The translations under genes were made by a program, and so were the position numbers. Positions 22,412 through 32,323 of a stretch of DNA of 64,000 bases are shown one piece after another. The stretch covers positions 124,001-188,000 of the forward strand of contig JAMAHW010000071.1 in the NCBI GenBank assembly GCA_023627715.1, given 5' to 3'. Every line of letters begins with the position of its first letter. The stretch's first letter is position 1. This stretch comes from Periconia sp. R9002. Its lineage: Eukaryota > Ascomycota > Dothideomycetes > Pleosporales > Periconiaceae. The notes beneath the pieces are model-generated. The model was given only the letters and a program-made list of their open reading frames with translations. It did no database searches and had not been told where the DNA came from.

Positions 22412-22998
22412 ATGGTCTACACAATCGTCGTCCACCTCTACGCCAAAGCGGACAGCGAGTCCATCTCGAAGCTCAAAGCCAAGCTCGTCGAAGCCAGCGT
22501 CGTCTACAGCAAGGACCGCGAGACGCTGAGCTGGTTCGTCATGCAGGACGTCAACGACGAGCGCAAATTTACCATTGTGGAGCGCTATTTGAAGGAGAGC
22601 AGTCAGAAGTATCATCTTGAGGTACGTTGTTCTTTTTCTCTGGTTTAGAGGTTTTGCGTTTAGTGGATTCAATTGATGCTAATGGATAACGTGATTACAG
22701 AACCGTACGTACATACAAAAACCCCTATACAACATTTATCCCTACTACATGCATCTCACTTTCACATATCCCCTCCCCCTTTTCAAAAAAAAGCTGTGTT
22801 TGTACCCTATTCACTAACATCCATCTCCCCGCAGCATACTGGAAAACCTTCGACCCCTACGTCAACCCCCTCCTTGACGCACCAATGGATCTCCGTAGGT
22901 TCGAAGAGTTGGATACCAGCGGCACATCCGCGAGCGCGCACTACCATGACGATGCCAAGGGAGACCCGAGTGTGGGTGACATGTACCGGGATTCGTGA
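22412..22998 (+). CDS. Small ABM-fold (antibiotic biosynthesis monooxygenase-like) protein with a 4-nt microexon
   Basis: Predicted 125-aa dimeric alpha/beta-barrel protein, possibly a cofactor-free oxygenase or stress-related enzyme. Exon 1 is 22412-22621 (70 codons, MVYTIVVHLYAK to KYHLE). The conserved continuation NPYWKTFDPYV cannot be reached by joining exon 1 directly to the CATACTGG exon at 22835, because that shifts the frame. A 4-nt exon AACC at 22701-22704, between a TTACAG acceptor and a GTACGT donor, restores Asn-Pro and the frame. The last exon (22835-22998) ends in MYRDS. Total is 378 nt, an exact multiple of three. The first half matches ABM monomers (ETLSWFVMQDVNDERKFTIVERY). 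Substrate unknown. The microexon is inferred from splice sites and frame. Confidence 0.8.
22701..22704 (+). other. 4-nt microexon of the ABM gene
   Basis: AACC is flanked by GATTACAG and GTACGTAC and lies between introns of 79 nt (22622-22700) and 130 nt (22705-22834). It supplies the Asn codon and the first base of Pro in the NPYW motif. Confidence 0.7.
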
Positions 22999-23382
22999 GC
23001 TCTGGCAGAGGTCTAACCAGTGTGGAAAAGTGAGTTGGGATGTAGCTGTAGAAGTAGCGAAGGTCTGGGGGTATGCCTTTTGGCTGTGTAGAATTGAGGA
23101 TAGTTTGGGAAATTGAAACGTTCTCAATTTATCCGTGTGTTACGACGACAGTGTGATTCTGCTCATCGTGTCTTTCTGCTTCCACTCTTTTTTACTCGGG
23201 AAGATGAATAAGTGGTTGAGATATTACACTAATCCGCTAGGGTTCCATGCCGTGCTCTTATTAATCCAGAGGTGGGCGACGTTTGGGATAGTGCTTTAGT
23301 CACGATTGAGTATGTGTCATCTTCCCCCATCTCGCTCTATAGCCCGTAACCACGCCGCCGATAGGAGCGAGCTCTTCTCTTT
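22999..23382. other. Intergenic region at the start of the AT-richer block
   Basis: No supportable gene. Base composition becomes visibly more AT-rich from about here. Confidence 0.35.
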
Positions 23383-23763
23383 TCACTCAATACTCTCTCC
23401 ATTTGGCCATACTTCTTCCACCTTGATCGTGAAGCGTCGAAATTCGATCGTGACTTTGAGTTTGCATTCCCTCTCTCGGAACGATTTGTTGTGAACCTTG
23501 AAGGCGATTGCTAGCACTGAGCTAGGAATACCAAGGTTTGATGTTTTACCATCGACGTGTATAAATTTGGCCAGGCATATTTCGGTGATGGGTCCCTGAA
23601 CTCCAATCTCATATCCAGTCCACGTCTTCGTGAAAGGGATTCTAACCCCTCTGGTGGGCGTTTCTTCTACTAATCTCGGCGTCAAGCCAACTTCATAGGT
23701 AGATTGCACGGGATTTGCACGGAATTTTTCCATTGGATGTCCAGCTCTTTCCAGTAAAGGCAA
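23383..23763 (-). CDS. Hypothetical protein (uncertain), 126 aa
   Basis: Open frame with an ATG and a plausible mixed composition. Alternating hydrophobic and charged residues (ITEICLAKFIHVDG, VLAIAFKVHNKSFRERE) could form beta strands. No signal peptide, membrane segment or family was recognised. The opposite strand is also open over part of it, so it may be chance. A somewhat similar beta-strand pattern occurs in the broken frame near 28143-28376. Confidence 0.25.
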   Translation of the reverse strand: MPLLERAGHPMEKFRANPVQSTYEVGLTPRLVEETPTRGVRIPFTKTWTGYEIGVQGPITEICLAKFIHVDGKTSNLGIPSSVLAIAFKVHNKSFRERECKLKVTIEFRRFTIKVEEVWPNGESIE

Positions 23764-23947
23764 ATAAGTACTGCTTCAAATGTTTCGAATAGAACATAAA
23801 ATAAGACTCGCAAACATCAGTGTACTTTCAGAAAATTCTACGTCAAGTCTGAAGTTGAAGAATTGCCCCGCATCTTTATTGTCAGAGGGACTGTTAGGGA
23901 GGAGGTTCTTGTGAGGATGTAGTTAATTCCACACTCCGTGCCTCCTA

Positions 23948-24699
23948 GCACTTGTCGCTTGCATCCACTCCATCCAGAATACAGAGACAAGGGCTTGCGA
24001 TATTTCAAATGTAATTCGCGACGTTGAAATATCAAAGAGGCAGAGTGTATGGATGAGGGAAAGAGATATAAAAACCATTGATCGAGCAACAGAGCTCTCC
24101 AATGCGATCGGGTATTGCATTGAAGCGCTCGCAGGCCAGCCCCGACAACTACACCTCGCCAAGGTGCTGGCAGAGTTTGTTCTAGACAAAACAGATCAGG
24201 CATGGATGACCAATATAAAAAAGAGGGGTTACTTTTTACAGTACGAAAGCAGTATGAAGATGTTTGGTGATATCGCTTCTGTGCTCAGGACCCAGATCGA
24301 ATACGACGGCTTGTACATTTCTTATCTCTCCGACAGAGCAAAAAAACCAATCATCAGTAGTTCGTTTTTATTACATCTTCGTGATTCGTTAAAGTCCTAA
24401 TTTTTCAATAGATCCAGAGCATCTCGACCCATCAGGACGCAGTGACAGGCCTCCGCCTAGCTGTGGCATCAAAGCAAGGCAGTTCATCCATGAAAACAAT
24501 AGCTATCATGACGATGACATTCCTACCGGCGACCTTTTTTGGCGCTCTATTTGCCGTCCCTTCTCTGAAATGGGATGAGCCGAGTGTGATCCAAAGTAAC
24601 TTTTGGATATCCTGGGCGTTCACTTTGCCCTCGACTGCCCTCATCTTCTTGATTTGGCTTGTAATCTCAAATAGAGCACGTTTTATAAATCGTGTATGA
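23948..24699 (+). pseudogene. CorA-like Mg2+ transporter-type protein, C-terminal part, probably truncated or frame-broken
   Basis: A coiled segment (from about GCA 23948, through RDVEISKRQSVWMRER to TQIEYDGLYISYLSDR) is followed by the two C-terminal membrane helices of fungal CorA-like proteins. The first helix contains MKTIAIMTMTFLPATFF (from 24490) and the second FWISWAFTLPSTALIFLIW. The typical fungal motif (SSMKTIA then MTFLP) is clear. An in-frame TAA lies upstream at about 23930, and no complete N-terminal domain was found. The obvious intron (donor GTAGTT near 24356, acceptor AATAG at 24410) joins the two parts out of frame by one base. The gene may be decayed, or spliced by non-canonical sites. 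In fungi such proteins often occur in lineage-specific loci; transport function is unproven. Confidence 0.5.
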
Positions 24700-25411
24700 A
24701 AGAATTGAGGTTATGGCGGTATTTAATATGAATTTACACACCCAAAGAGCATGAGTCGTTTGAGGCAGGCTTAGACACTGGAAGAACGTAGCCATTGTGG
24801 CAGGAGGCGTGGCTGGTAACAAAGATTTTATAGGCTTAGGATTATTGTACATAGGAACTCTCGATCGAAACAGCATATTGGCATAGATATGTGGTCCAGG
24901 TGCTTCCGTGTCGTGTCGGTTTGTCGGCTTGGCTCGCTTGACGGATTTTACGGCCACAATCCTTTGTCTAGAAGCTCGACATTGCGCATCACGCCACTAA
25001 TTTATTGAAGAGTATGTATTATATGGAGTATGTCTTAAAGAGCGAATGCCCTGATGATCAATGAAAGTCCAGTTCTCCAAGCGAGCTTTCGTGGATTCTT
25101 TACGACTAATTGGTGTTGTCAATGGAGCTTACACGGGAAGATATTTTCCTCGATTTCCTTTTTATTTAAATAGCAGTCCTTTTGTATCTAGAGAACCTTA
25201 TTAATGAATATATATGCCCATTGGCAATGCCCACACCTCATTCAACATCTGAGGTATGAAAGGTTCTTACCAATGCAGGCAAATATCATTATTACACAAT
25301 ATGACTATTTTAGGAATGACGACGCTTCGAACAATTAAGATATAGTGAATTTAGTTGTATGATGGGGACAAGGCATTGTGATACTATGATTCCTTGTTTT
25401 TCTTATGCCTG
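24700..25411. other. AT-rich intergenic region
   Basis: 712 bp between the CorA-like fragment and the 3' end of the first HET gene. No supportable gene, RNA or repeat was seen. Confidence 0.4.
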
Positions 25412-27493
25412 CTACTCTCTTATCAACATCCCCTTTTCTTCAAGCGCTTGATAAAAGTTCCGTCGAGCTACATCTTCAAGCTGCAATGTTTCGAGCAAAT
25501 CTGCAGGAATAGGAGGCGCTGACTGTGTAGATGGTCCTAGATGTGCCTCCAAGGCATCGTTAAATTTGCGCTCTCGTCGGTAATCACGCCAACTCCAAAA
25601 ATCAACCTCAAGCTTCTTCCGAAAGCTGAGATGGAGTTGCATGAGTTGGGCGAGAGCCCTCGGGTTATATCGATTTTGGATAAGTGTATTTTTTGAAGTC
25701 AGATGGGTAAAGGGCCTGACGCTTGAAGACCATACGTCTCCAAGCAAGCCATCCCTTGAATCGTAAATGGCAATGTGATCGATTCGAAGTTCAGATGATC
25801 CTCTATCAACCGAAGCTGTCGTAGATCCGGCTTGAGATATCATCAAGGAGCAATACTCTTTCCCAGACTTGCTTTCCCAGGAATACGCAGACCTCTGAGT
25901 TCCAACCCTGAATTTCTTCTTACAGGTGAGGCAGACCCCGGCAAGTGCCATTTTGAGCTCGTAAAGTTCCTCAGCACTTACCTTCTCCTCTTGGTCGTTA
26001 TGATTCAATTGATTCCCGCAGTCTATAGCTCCTTTCTCCGCCGTGGAGAGAAGTTGTGCGTTTCCACCCCAGACTAGGTCGATCAGGCCAAGGCCAAGGT
26101 TTACAAGCAGTTGAAGTGCCGCGTTCTCAGGAGTACCCCCACCGCCAAATTGAGGGAAGATGGTCAGGGTTGCTCTCTTGTATAGCGCATAAATGTCTTC
26201 ATCATAGTCGATAGCAAATCCATCAAACGCGTTGAGTAATGAGCATATGCTATAGATCTTGTCGCGACGGTCAAAGCATTGAGATCGACTAAAGATGTCA
26301 ATCTTCGATATAGACTGCGTGTCATACCGCCATCCTTCCGTTGTATATGACGTTTCTATGCCGACGCTAACGGCAGATGTCTCATGGATGGGGGTGATCG
26401 AAGTGATCAATTTCTTGAGCTGAGTGTCCTTGAAGCGGTCGTGGATACGTTCTAGCTCATATTGGCTCGACATCCCTATCATGACAATAGGCGAGAGCAA
26501 TTTGGTGATTGCACCCTCTTTAACAGCTGAGCTAGCGGCGAGGAAGTTGGCAAAGCCAAACTTCGAGCAAGACTGTTGACGAACATGTGCAATAGCCACT
26601 CGGTACCATTCTGAATCTTCGATACGGGAATTCCTCGCAAATTGACGCCTGTTACGCTTCTTGGAACAACGAGACACTGCAAAATCGATTCCTGATGAGC
26701 CTCTCTTAACGCTCTCGGTCATCGTGATCCGTGATGCCGGAGAATGTGCCACAAGCCAAGATTGTCCGAATAGAATATTCACCACTCGGAGGAGTGGTTC
26801 CCAGGTCATACCTAAGTTTTCGATTAAGACCATCCGGGAAGGGTTAAGAAACAGCTCTTGAAGTATCCAGGCGCGACCCCAGTATGGATGCTGACAGACC
26901 TTCTCCACCACAGTCAGTACAGCGGCGACTGTACGGAATTTGGGTGGACAAAATTTGTCTTTGTCCGCCAGGTATAGCCTTGCGTTTTCAAGACGTACAA
27001 AACACTCGTTAAGCTCGTCATCAAAAATCGTCATACCTATAGGTATGTCGGCGCCTGGGATCTTTGATAGGAACGATGGGCCATCAGGGTCTAGTGAACC
27101 GCCTAGCCATCTTATGGTGCCAATAGCCGATTTGTATATCTTCGCCATGAGGCTAACCTGATGGTTTTTTTCGTGGACATTTAATTGGTCGATACAGATG
27201 CCGTCAATCCAAAAACAGTGTTCCTTGATCTCAGGATGCAGTCGAGTAAGACGAAGGAACTCCCACAAGTTTCGCCGTACTACGAAGGTTTTCCCATTTA
27301 AGAGAATTGTCTGGTCATCCGTTTTTGGGCCCCACATGTATGATAGAGCAAAATAGGGGACGGGTGTGTCATGGTGAGTAAGGCTGCACTGGATAAATCC
27401 GTTCTTTAGCTCTGGCTCTACTTTGAGTATCCGTATAGCGGAGGGGTTTCGAGGAAGCGGGTCATAGCGAAATGTTTGCTGCGCGGCAGCCAT
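25412..27493 (-). CDS. HET-domain protein (het-6 type), 693 aa
   Basis: Single-exon protein with an N-terminal heterokaryon-incompatibility (HET, PF06985-type) domain. It opens with YDPLPRNPSAIRIL, typical of het-6-like proteins, then block 1 YFALSYMWG (residues 47-55), block 2 FWIDGICIDQLNVHEKNHQV with MAKIYKSA, and block 3 YWGRAWILQELFL. The remaining 450 residues have no recognised domain but contain the usual downstream FDRRDKIYSICSLL element. HET domains act as cell-death effectors in vegetative incompatibility; a role here is inferred from family. It is cytosolic by absence of a signal or TM segments. First of four HET genes in the window, separated from the other three by the secreted-protein block. 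Confidence 0.92.
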   Translation of the reverse strand: MAAAQQTFRYDPLPRNPSAIRILKVEPELKNGFIQCSLTHHDTPVPYFALSYMWGPKTDDQTILLNGKTFVVRRNLWEFLRLTRLHPEIKEHCFWIDGICIDQLNVHEKNHQVSLMAKIYKSAIGTIRWLGGSLDPDGPSFLSKIPGADIPIGMTIFDDELNECFVRLENARLYLADKDKFCPPKFRTVAAVLTVVEKVCQHPYWGRAWILQELFLNPSRMVLIENLGMTWEPLLRVVNILFGQSWLVAHSPASRITMTESVKRGSSGIDFAVSRCSKKRNRRQFARNSRIEDSEWYRVAIAHVRQQSCSKFGFANFLAASSAVKEGAITKLLSPIVMIGMSSQYELERIHDRFKDTQLKKLITSITPIHETSAVSVGIETSYTTEGWRYDTQSISKIDIFSRSQCFDRRDKIYSICSLLNAFDGFAIDYDEDIYALYKRATLTIFPQFGGGGTPENAALQLLVNLGLGLIDLVWGGNAQLLSTAEKGAIDCGNQLNHNDQEEKVSAEELYELKMALAGVCLTCKKKFRVGTQRSAYSWESKSGKEYCSLMISQAGSTTASVDRGSSELRIDHIAIYDSRDGLLGDVWSSSVRPFTHLTSKNTLIQNRYNPRALAQLMQLHLSFRKKLEVDFWSWRDYRRERKFNDALEAHLGPSTQSAPPIPADLLETLQLEDVARRNFYQALEEKGMLIRE

Positions 27494-28678
27494 CCTAAGA
27501 TTCGGTCGATTGTACTAGTTTTATTAGCCAACTCAACTTAAAATGTTAATATGCGATACCAACTAATCGTTTAGACTATTGTCAACCGAAAGAACGAGGT
27601 GGACAGGGCTTCAGTTGTACTTCCGTATAGTGTGTCCTTGACCAGAGTACTGTCATCAAGCCTCAGCAATGTAGCCTTGTGTTTGGACAAAGGACTCCAT
27701 TTGATTGCGTATCTGGCTGAAAACCCATACTTTTATCAGCAGATGTTCATGATGGCTAACAAGTACTTCGTATTAGAGAAGCATGGCTTAGCGAGTAGGT
27801 GGCTGCAATCTAGACTCCGAATATCTCTTAGCATGGCTCCTGCGAATGAATAAATTAGGCGAGCCTAAATCTGGGGCATTGGAATTGCTTTTTGGGGAGG
27901 GGTCGGAACCAAGTGAAGTGGTTCTACTAAGACAAATATGACAAACCAAATGGAGTGACAGAAAAAGTAAAAAAAATAAAAAAGCGGCCTCAACCACCCG
28001 AAATTGGAATTAGATATTGTGAGTATCAGGGTTAATGTCAACCTCTCCATCTTTCAGCGGCTCCATCAACTCAAGAAATTCCTCACAGCTAATCGCTGTG
28101 CTTTCACCTTCGACATTGAACATGACGTCCTCTTACGAATCACTACACTCTCGAGGCATCTGCTTTAGCTATGCAATGTTTTAGCTGTAGATTGGCGATA
28201 GTGTTATTCTTGTTTGAAACGCGAATGATGATGAAAAATCGCGGCTCGAAGATTTCCTTTTTTTTTGTGGGAAACTGTATGATGCTGATGCCCCATTTCA
28301 TTTTTCTATCGTGAGCAGGACCTAGCAATTTTGTTTCTACAAGACCCATAATGTCAATCCAAGCGAAACGGAACAATCACCGTAATGGAACAGACCAGCG
28401 GTACTTTGGCTTTGAAACAACAGCATTCCTGCGCACACTGCCGCTCGCCCAATTTACGGTACAGCTTTGAGTATAGCTTTGGCTGGGTGAATTAGGGTTA
28501 CAGGCTGGTATAAAGCCGTCGTGCAATTATATAAAGAATGAGCAAATCCTCTGTCATCGATTCGGAACATAGCAATTACATAGGCGTTCCCTTGTATCGG
28601 TAACTCGAGATCGTTCACATTAGTAAATATCATGATGGCTGTTTAACGAAACGGATAGTAGGATGTAGATCGTTCCTC

Positions 28679-28747
28679 GACTAATTAAATTAGTTGTTTT
28701 CTTTCTGAAGAAAGCCCAGGTATTTCTTAGCACCTAAAATTAGGTGC
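28679..28747. repeat. Cluster of three short palindromes
   Basis: ACTAATTAAATTAGT (28679-28693), CTTTCTGAAGAAAG (about 28701-28714) and GCACCTAAAATTAGGTGC (28730-28747; 8-bp arms, 2-nt centre) lie within 70 bp in AT-rich DNA. Confidence 0.6.
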
Positions 28748-29332
28748 AGTATTATGTTTGCTTCCTAGTGCACCGGTGTTGAAGATCACCATGTTGGATG
28801 TCCGTAGCGTAACCCTGGCTATGCTTCCACGCCCCACTTGATCACCCGACACTGTTTCCTTCTTTGGTCTATAGACTCTAGAGCTCCGAGGTATGTTCAC
28901 CGGCATTTTGTGTTTTCATCGGCTCTTCAATCTTCGGTAATTATGCATAACTACAGTCGTACACAGTAAATCTACCTACTTTTCGAGGGAATGTCTCACG
29001 CGTCAGCCAAGTATCACTGGCCTGAAGCAGTGCAATGCTAACCGCTTGTTGTGCGCACTCCTATAACTGCATTGGAACGTTTATTTTCTGCTAGGCGCTA
29101 TCAGATTTATCGGGCACTACTTTAGCGAATGTTAGCTTGGTCCTCATCGGACTGCAATGAGCCCATGGGTGAAACGCTATGCAATGAGTCGCGCGAGAGG
29201 CCAGTGACTACCTACCATGCGTAGTACATACTAGGCAGTGTACTGTTTAGGATATACTACTTTGATAGGTACTCCAAGATTGTAAACCGGACTGGAAAGC
29301 ATATATCGCGCGAGATGCTAATGTATGAATCA

Positions 29333-29338
29333 TATAAG
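29333..29338 (+). promoter_or_regulatory. TATA-like element
   Basis: TATAAG lies 126 nt upstream of the ATG of the six-cysteine secreted protein; a possible core promoter. Confidence 0.3.
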
Positions 29339-29463
29339 AAGAGTTGGCACCTCTGGTAGGAAACATTTCTATCATCACAAACACAGCTACACACTTCGAA
29401 CCTTCAACTCCACAGTCTTTACTGATATTGATTATCGTCCATTCCTTCCAGTCAAACCTCAAG

Positions 29464-30002
29464 ATGCAGTTCTTCACCATCCTCGCTGCTGCCGCTCCCT
29501 TTATCGCTGGCGTTTCCGCGTCTTGCTATACTTCTGGAGCCTCATGGTAGGTTTTCCATCTCATTGCAAACCCTCCACCTCTCGCATTCAGCACTACTTC
29601 TAAAAAAATAACTAATGCTAACGTTCTGTATAGGCCCAGTGGCAAAGGCGATAAGTCCGCCCTTCTCGCTGCTCAATCTGCTTGCGATGAAATGATCGCG
29701 AAGGGCCCTTTCGCTATTAAAACAGCCGAGACCAGGAAGATCTGCCGTCCTCTCTCAGGCGACAAGACCAAGTCCGTTCACTTTGAAATTCAATATCAGG
29801 CCAATTATTCGAGAGACGTTGATCGCGACTTGTGTATCAAGGCTTTCTCAGCCGAGATCAACGGCTGTAGCAATGGCGGCTTCCATGAGGAAGGCGATGT
29901 ATGGTGGTTCATGTAAGTTTCTTCTAACAAAATCACCATTCATACACACGCTGATACGACTCTACTTCACTCAGTGCCGACCCTCAAGCGGCCAGTTGCT
30001 AA
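29464..30002 (+). CDS. Small secreted six-cysteine protein, effector candidate (129 aa)
   Basis: Three exons, 29464-29546, 29634-29912 and 29975-30002, with GT-AG introns of 87 and 62 nt; 390 coding nt. The signal peptide (about residues 1-19, ending near GVSAS) is followed by a mature chain with cysteines at 21, 45, 65, 95, 106 and 129, enough for three disulfides. The pattern CYTSGASWPSG ... NGCSNGG ... WWFIADPQAASC resembles a widespread family of small fungal secreted proteins (possibly related to the glycan-binding Y3-like fold, a tentative suggestion). The terminal cysteine is encoded by the short last exon. Likely secreted to the apoplast or medium; function unknown. Neighbours are gene-poor AT-rich DNA, a common setting for effector genes. 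Confidence 0.85.
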
Positions 30003-30422
30003 GCACCTAGACGGCAATCGTGTAGTGGATGATCTGCAGATGACGAATGGATTGGTGGTTTTTCTTCTTTGCTCAATAGAGCCCTTGTTCATATCTTCAA
30101 TAAGAGCTTTGGCTTACTTCCTGTCCTTATTGTACTTTTTCAAATGTTGCTAGGTTCGATATTAGAGTTGTTTTTGCTGTATTCGTCTCTGGCACATTGT
30201 CCCTTTGAATTACTTATCTGACGCACTGCCAGACGAGTCCTTGTCCAACGTCTTCCGAAAGATTGACCTTGATTCTTTGACGCTAGAAACAAGCGTTACC
30301 TTAGCTCTAATTCCATCATTAAGGAAATGAGATGCATTCTTGCATTGTGAATCAAGAAATCTGGGACAAACATAGACATTGATATCAATAGATGTTAGTT
30401 TTTACATGTGTATTTTTCAGCT

Positions 30423-30460
30423 TTATAGTAGCTATTCCTAAGCATGAATAGCTACTATAA
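30423..30460. repeat. Perfect 15-bp inverted repeat with 8-nt loop
   Basis: The left arm TTATAGTAGCTATTC (30423-30437) is the exact reverse complement of the right arm at 30446-30460. It could form a hairpin or be a binding palindrome or a transposon end remnant; there is no evidence for which. Confidence 0.85.
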
Positions 30461-31527
30461 ACAATCTCTAGCACAGAAGAAAGTTATTTTGCTGCGTGTG
30501 CAAGAGCGCGTTAGGATGAAGTCAAAGTACCTCAGTGCTGGCATTTGTTCCTCTGCAGGGGTTGTTCCGTTTCGCTTGGATTGATACACGTTAGCTATCT
30601 TTTTCCCAACACAGAAATACTTTCCTAGTCCGGTCAATAAGCCGTTACCTCGGTCCAAAACAGATCTTGGTCTAAACGAAATTTATATAAAATATATTAG
30701 ACGCTTTGGTGTAAGATGGGATATTGTTGATTTCTAATCCGACATTAACCTGGGAAGAGAAAAACTGTGCAATTTTATTAGGCTTACCTTCGCAGTCATT
30801 TTGCCACAATATACATAGTGCCTGTCCACCATGTTAATCCTGACTTGTCTGTCATGGTGCTCTGTTAGCTGGTAAAAGCGACTCACTTGGATATTTGATT
30901 AAGAAAATATCTTAACACATTTATCATGAGTTAGTGAGTTCTGTATTTTGCGATTCAATTATGACATGCGACAATAGTAATCACCATTATTCTTCCATAG
31001 CTCTCGCATGTGTTGAACTTGTTGTGCAAATCATTACGCTCCACAGCCAAACCCAACTATGTCCCAGGAATGTAAATCTTTAGAATTCAACAAAGAATGA
31101 CATCGCTTCGACAACATTTAGATTGCAATCGCTCGGCCTCGTGGCTAGTGCAACATCTACCCCATTCAACACCAGCGGCATTTCTCGGCAAGTTACACAA
31201 ACTGACATGAATTCCAAGACACGGCGGCGACAAGCCTTTCACAGATGCCACCAACCCCTTAATCTCTCAACCGACCCTACGTCTTAAATCCGATGAACTT
31301 CGGCCGTCCTGGTTCCTGGAGTCGGAATGTTGTTAGACCGGGGTCGTAATATATCGAGGACTTTTTCATTCGTCCGCTCCAGCGTACATCCGCACCCGAG
31401 CAACCAAAACACTATCGACGACATATTACACCATATTAACGGAGGATAAGATGGAGATAGCAAGAAACATGTACACAATCAAGGGGGCACGAGAAGGATG
31501 TCAGCATGCGCAAGAGAAGGGAAACAT

Positions 31528-31536
31528 TTAAATAGA
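31528..31536 (+). promoter_or_regulatory. TATA-like element
   Basis: TTTAAATAG lies about 75 nt before the ATG of the LPMO-like gene; a possible core promoter. Confidence 0.3.
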
Positions 31537-31607
31537 TATCCTCTGCAACGAACACAATCAACCCTTCAACGACGCAATCCAACTTCAAACAACCCAAACC
31601 CACCAAG

Positions 31608-32323
31608 ATGATCGCCTCACTCTCCACCATCCTGCTCCTCGCCCCCGCCATCCTCGGCCACGGCATCATCACCCACCCATCGCCGCGTCCCGCAGGTCCA
31701 GCCTACAAAGCCGCCTGCGGCCAAGCCATCACCACCGCCGTGAACCAAGACAACACATCCTACGTCGAGCAGCTCACCAAGATCTCGACCTCGGCCGCCG
31801 ACTACGACGCCTCCAAGTGCCGCCTCTTCCTGTGCAAGGGTCTGCAGTACGAGGACAACACCGCCGGCGTGCAGACATACACGGGCGGCCAGGTTGTGCC
31901 CATCAGCGTGTCTATGCGCATCCCGCACTTGGGGAGCGCTAATGTGACGATTGTCGACACGAGAACCGATACCATTGTGGGCGACTTGCTGAAGAATTGG
32001 CCGTCTGGGTACAGCCCTGGGAAGAAGGAGGAGGATATCCCGATTGAGCAGCGCCAGTTTAATGTCACGATCCCGCATGGTCTGGAGGAGACTTGTGCCG
32101 AGGCTGGCAACTGCGTAAGTTTTTCTTACTGTTATCCGCTTTCGCCGTGAACATTCATTGAACTTGATATTTTTTAATCTGATTATGTGCTGATTGTTCG
32201 AAATAGGTTATTCAGTGGTGGTGGCTATACGATGCCAGGCCCGTCATCATCGAGACCTTTGAGTCTTGCATCGACTTCAAGATCGCTCCCAACGCTACCA
32301 AGACCTATCACTGGAAGGCTTGA
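31608..32323 (+). CDS. Secreted LPMO-like copper protein (207 aa)
   Basis: Two exons, 31608-32114 and 32207-32323, joined in phase 0 across a 92-nt intron. The 17-residue signal peptide ends LLLAPAILG, leaving His18 as mature N-terminus (HGIITHPSPRPAG), the hallmark of a copper histidine brace. A second brace histidine is plausible at His107 (MRIPHLGSANVTIV). Paired cysteines (C37, C71, C76, C163, C169, C190) and the C-terminal VIQWWW ... ESCIDF block match fungal proteins annotated as chitin-binding type 4 / lytic polysaccharide monooxygenase-like. It would oxidatively cleave a polysaccharide, but the exact auxiliary-activity family and substrate cannot be assigned by eye. No carbohydrate-binding module is attached. 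Confidence 0.85.

Larger units (their letters stand above)
27494..29463. other. AT-rich gene-poor region with short palindromes and a broken ORF remnant
   Basis: No intact gene. Minus-strand frames 28376-28143 (77 aa, with IIIRVSNKNNTIANLQL) and 28123-28010 (37 aa, acidic, starting MFNVEGESTAIS) look like coding remnants in different frames, as after a frameshift, but no family was recognised. Short palindromes cluster at 28679-28747. The last 130 bp are the promoter of the six-cysteine secreted protein. Confidence 0.35.
30003..31607. other. AT-rich intergenic region with a hairpin
   Basis: 1.6 kb with no supportable gene. A perfect 15-bp inverted repeat lies at 30423-30460. The last 80 bp are the LPMO-like gene promoter and leader. 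Confidence 0.45.

Noticed and set aside
22673..23116. 147-aa plus ORF overlapping the ABM gene 3' part
   Set aside because: It runs through the introns in a different frame from the conserved NPYWKTFDPY segment.
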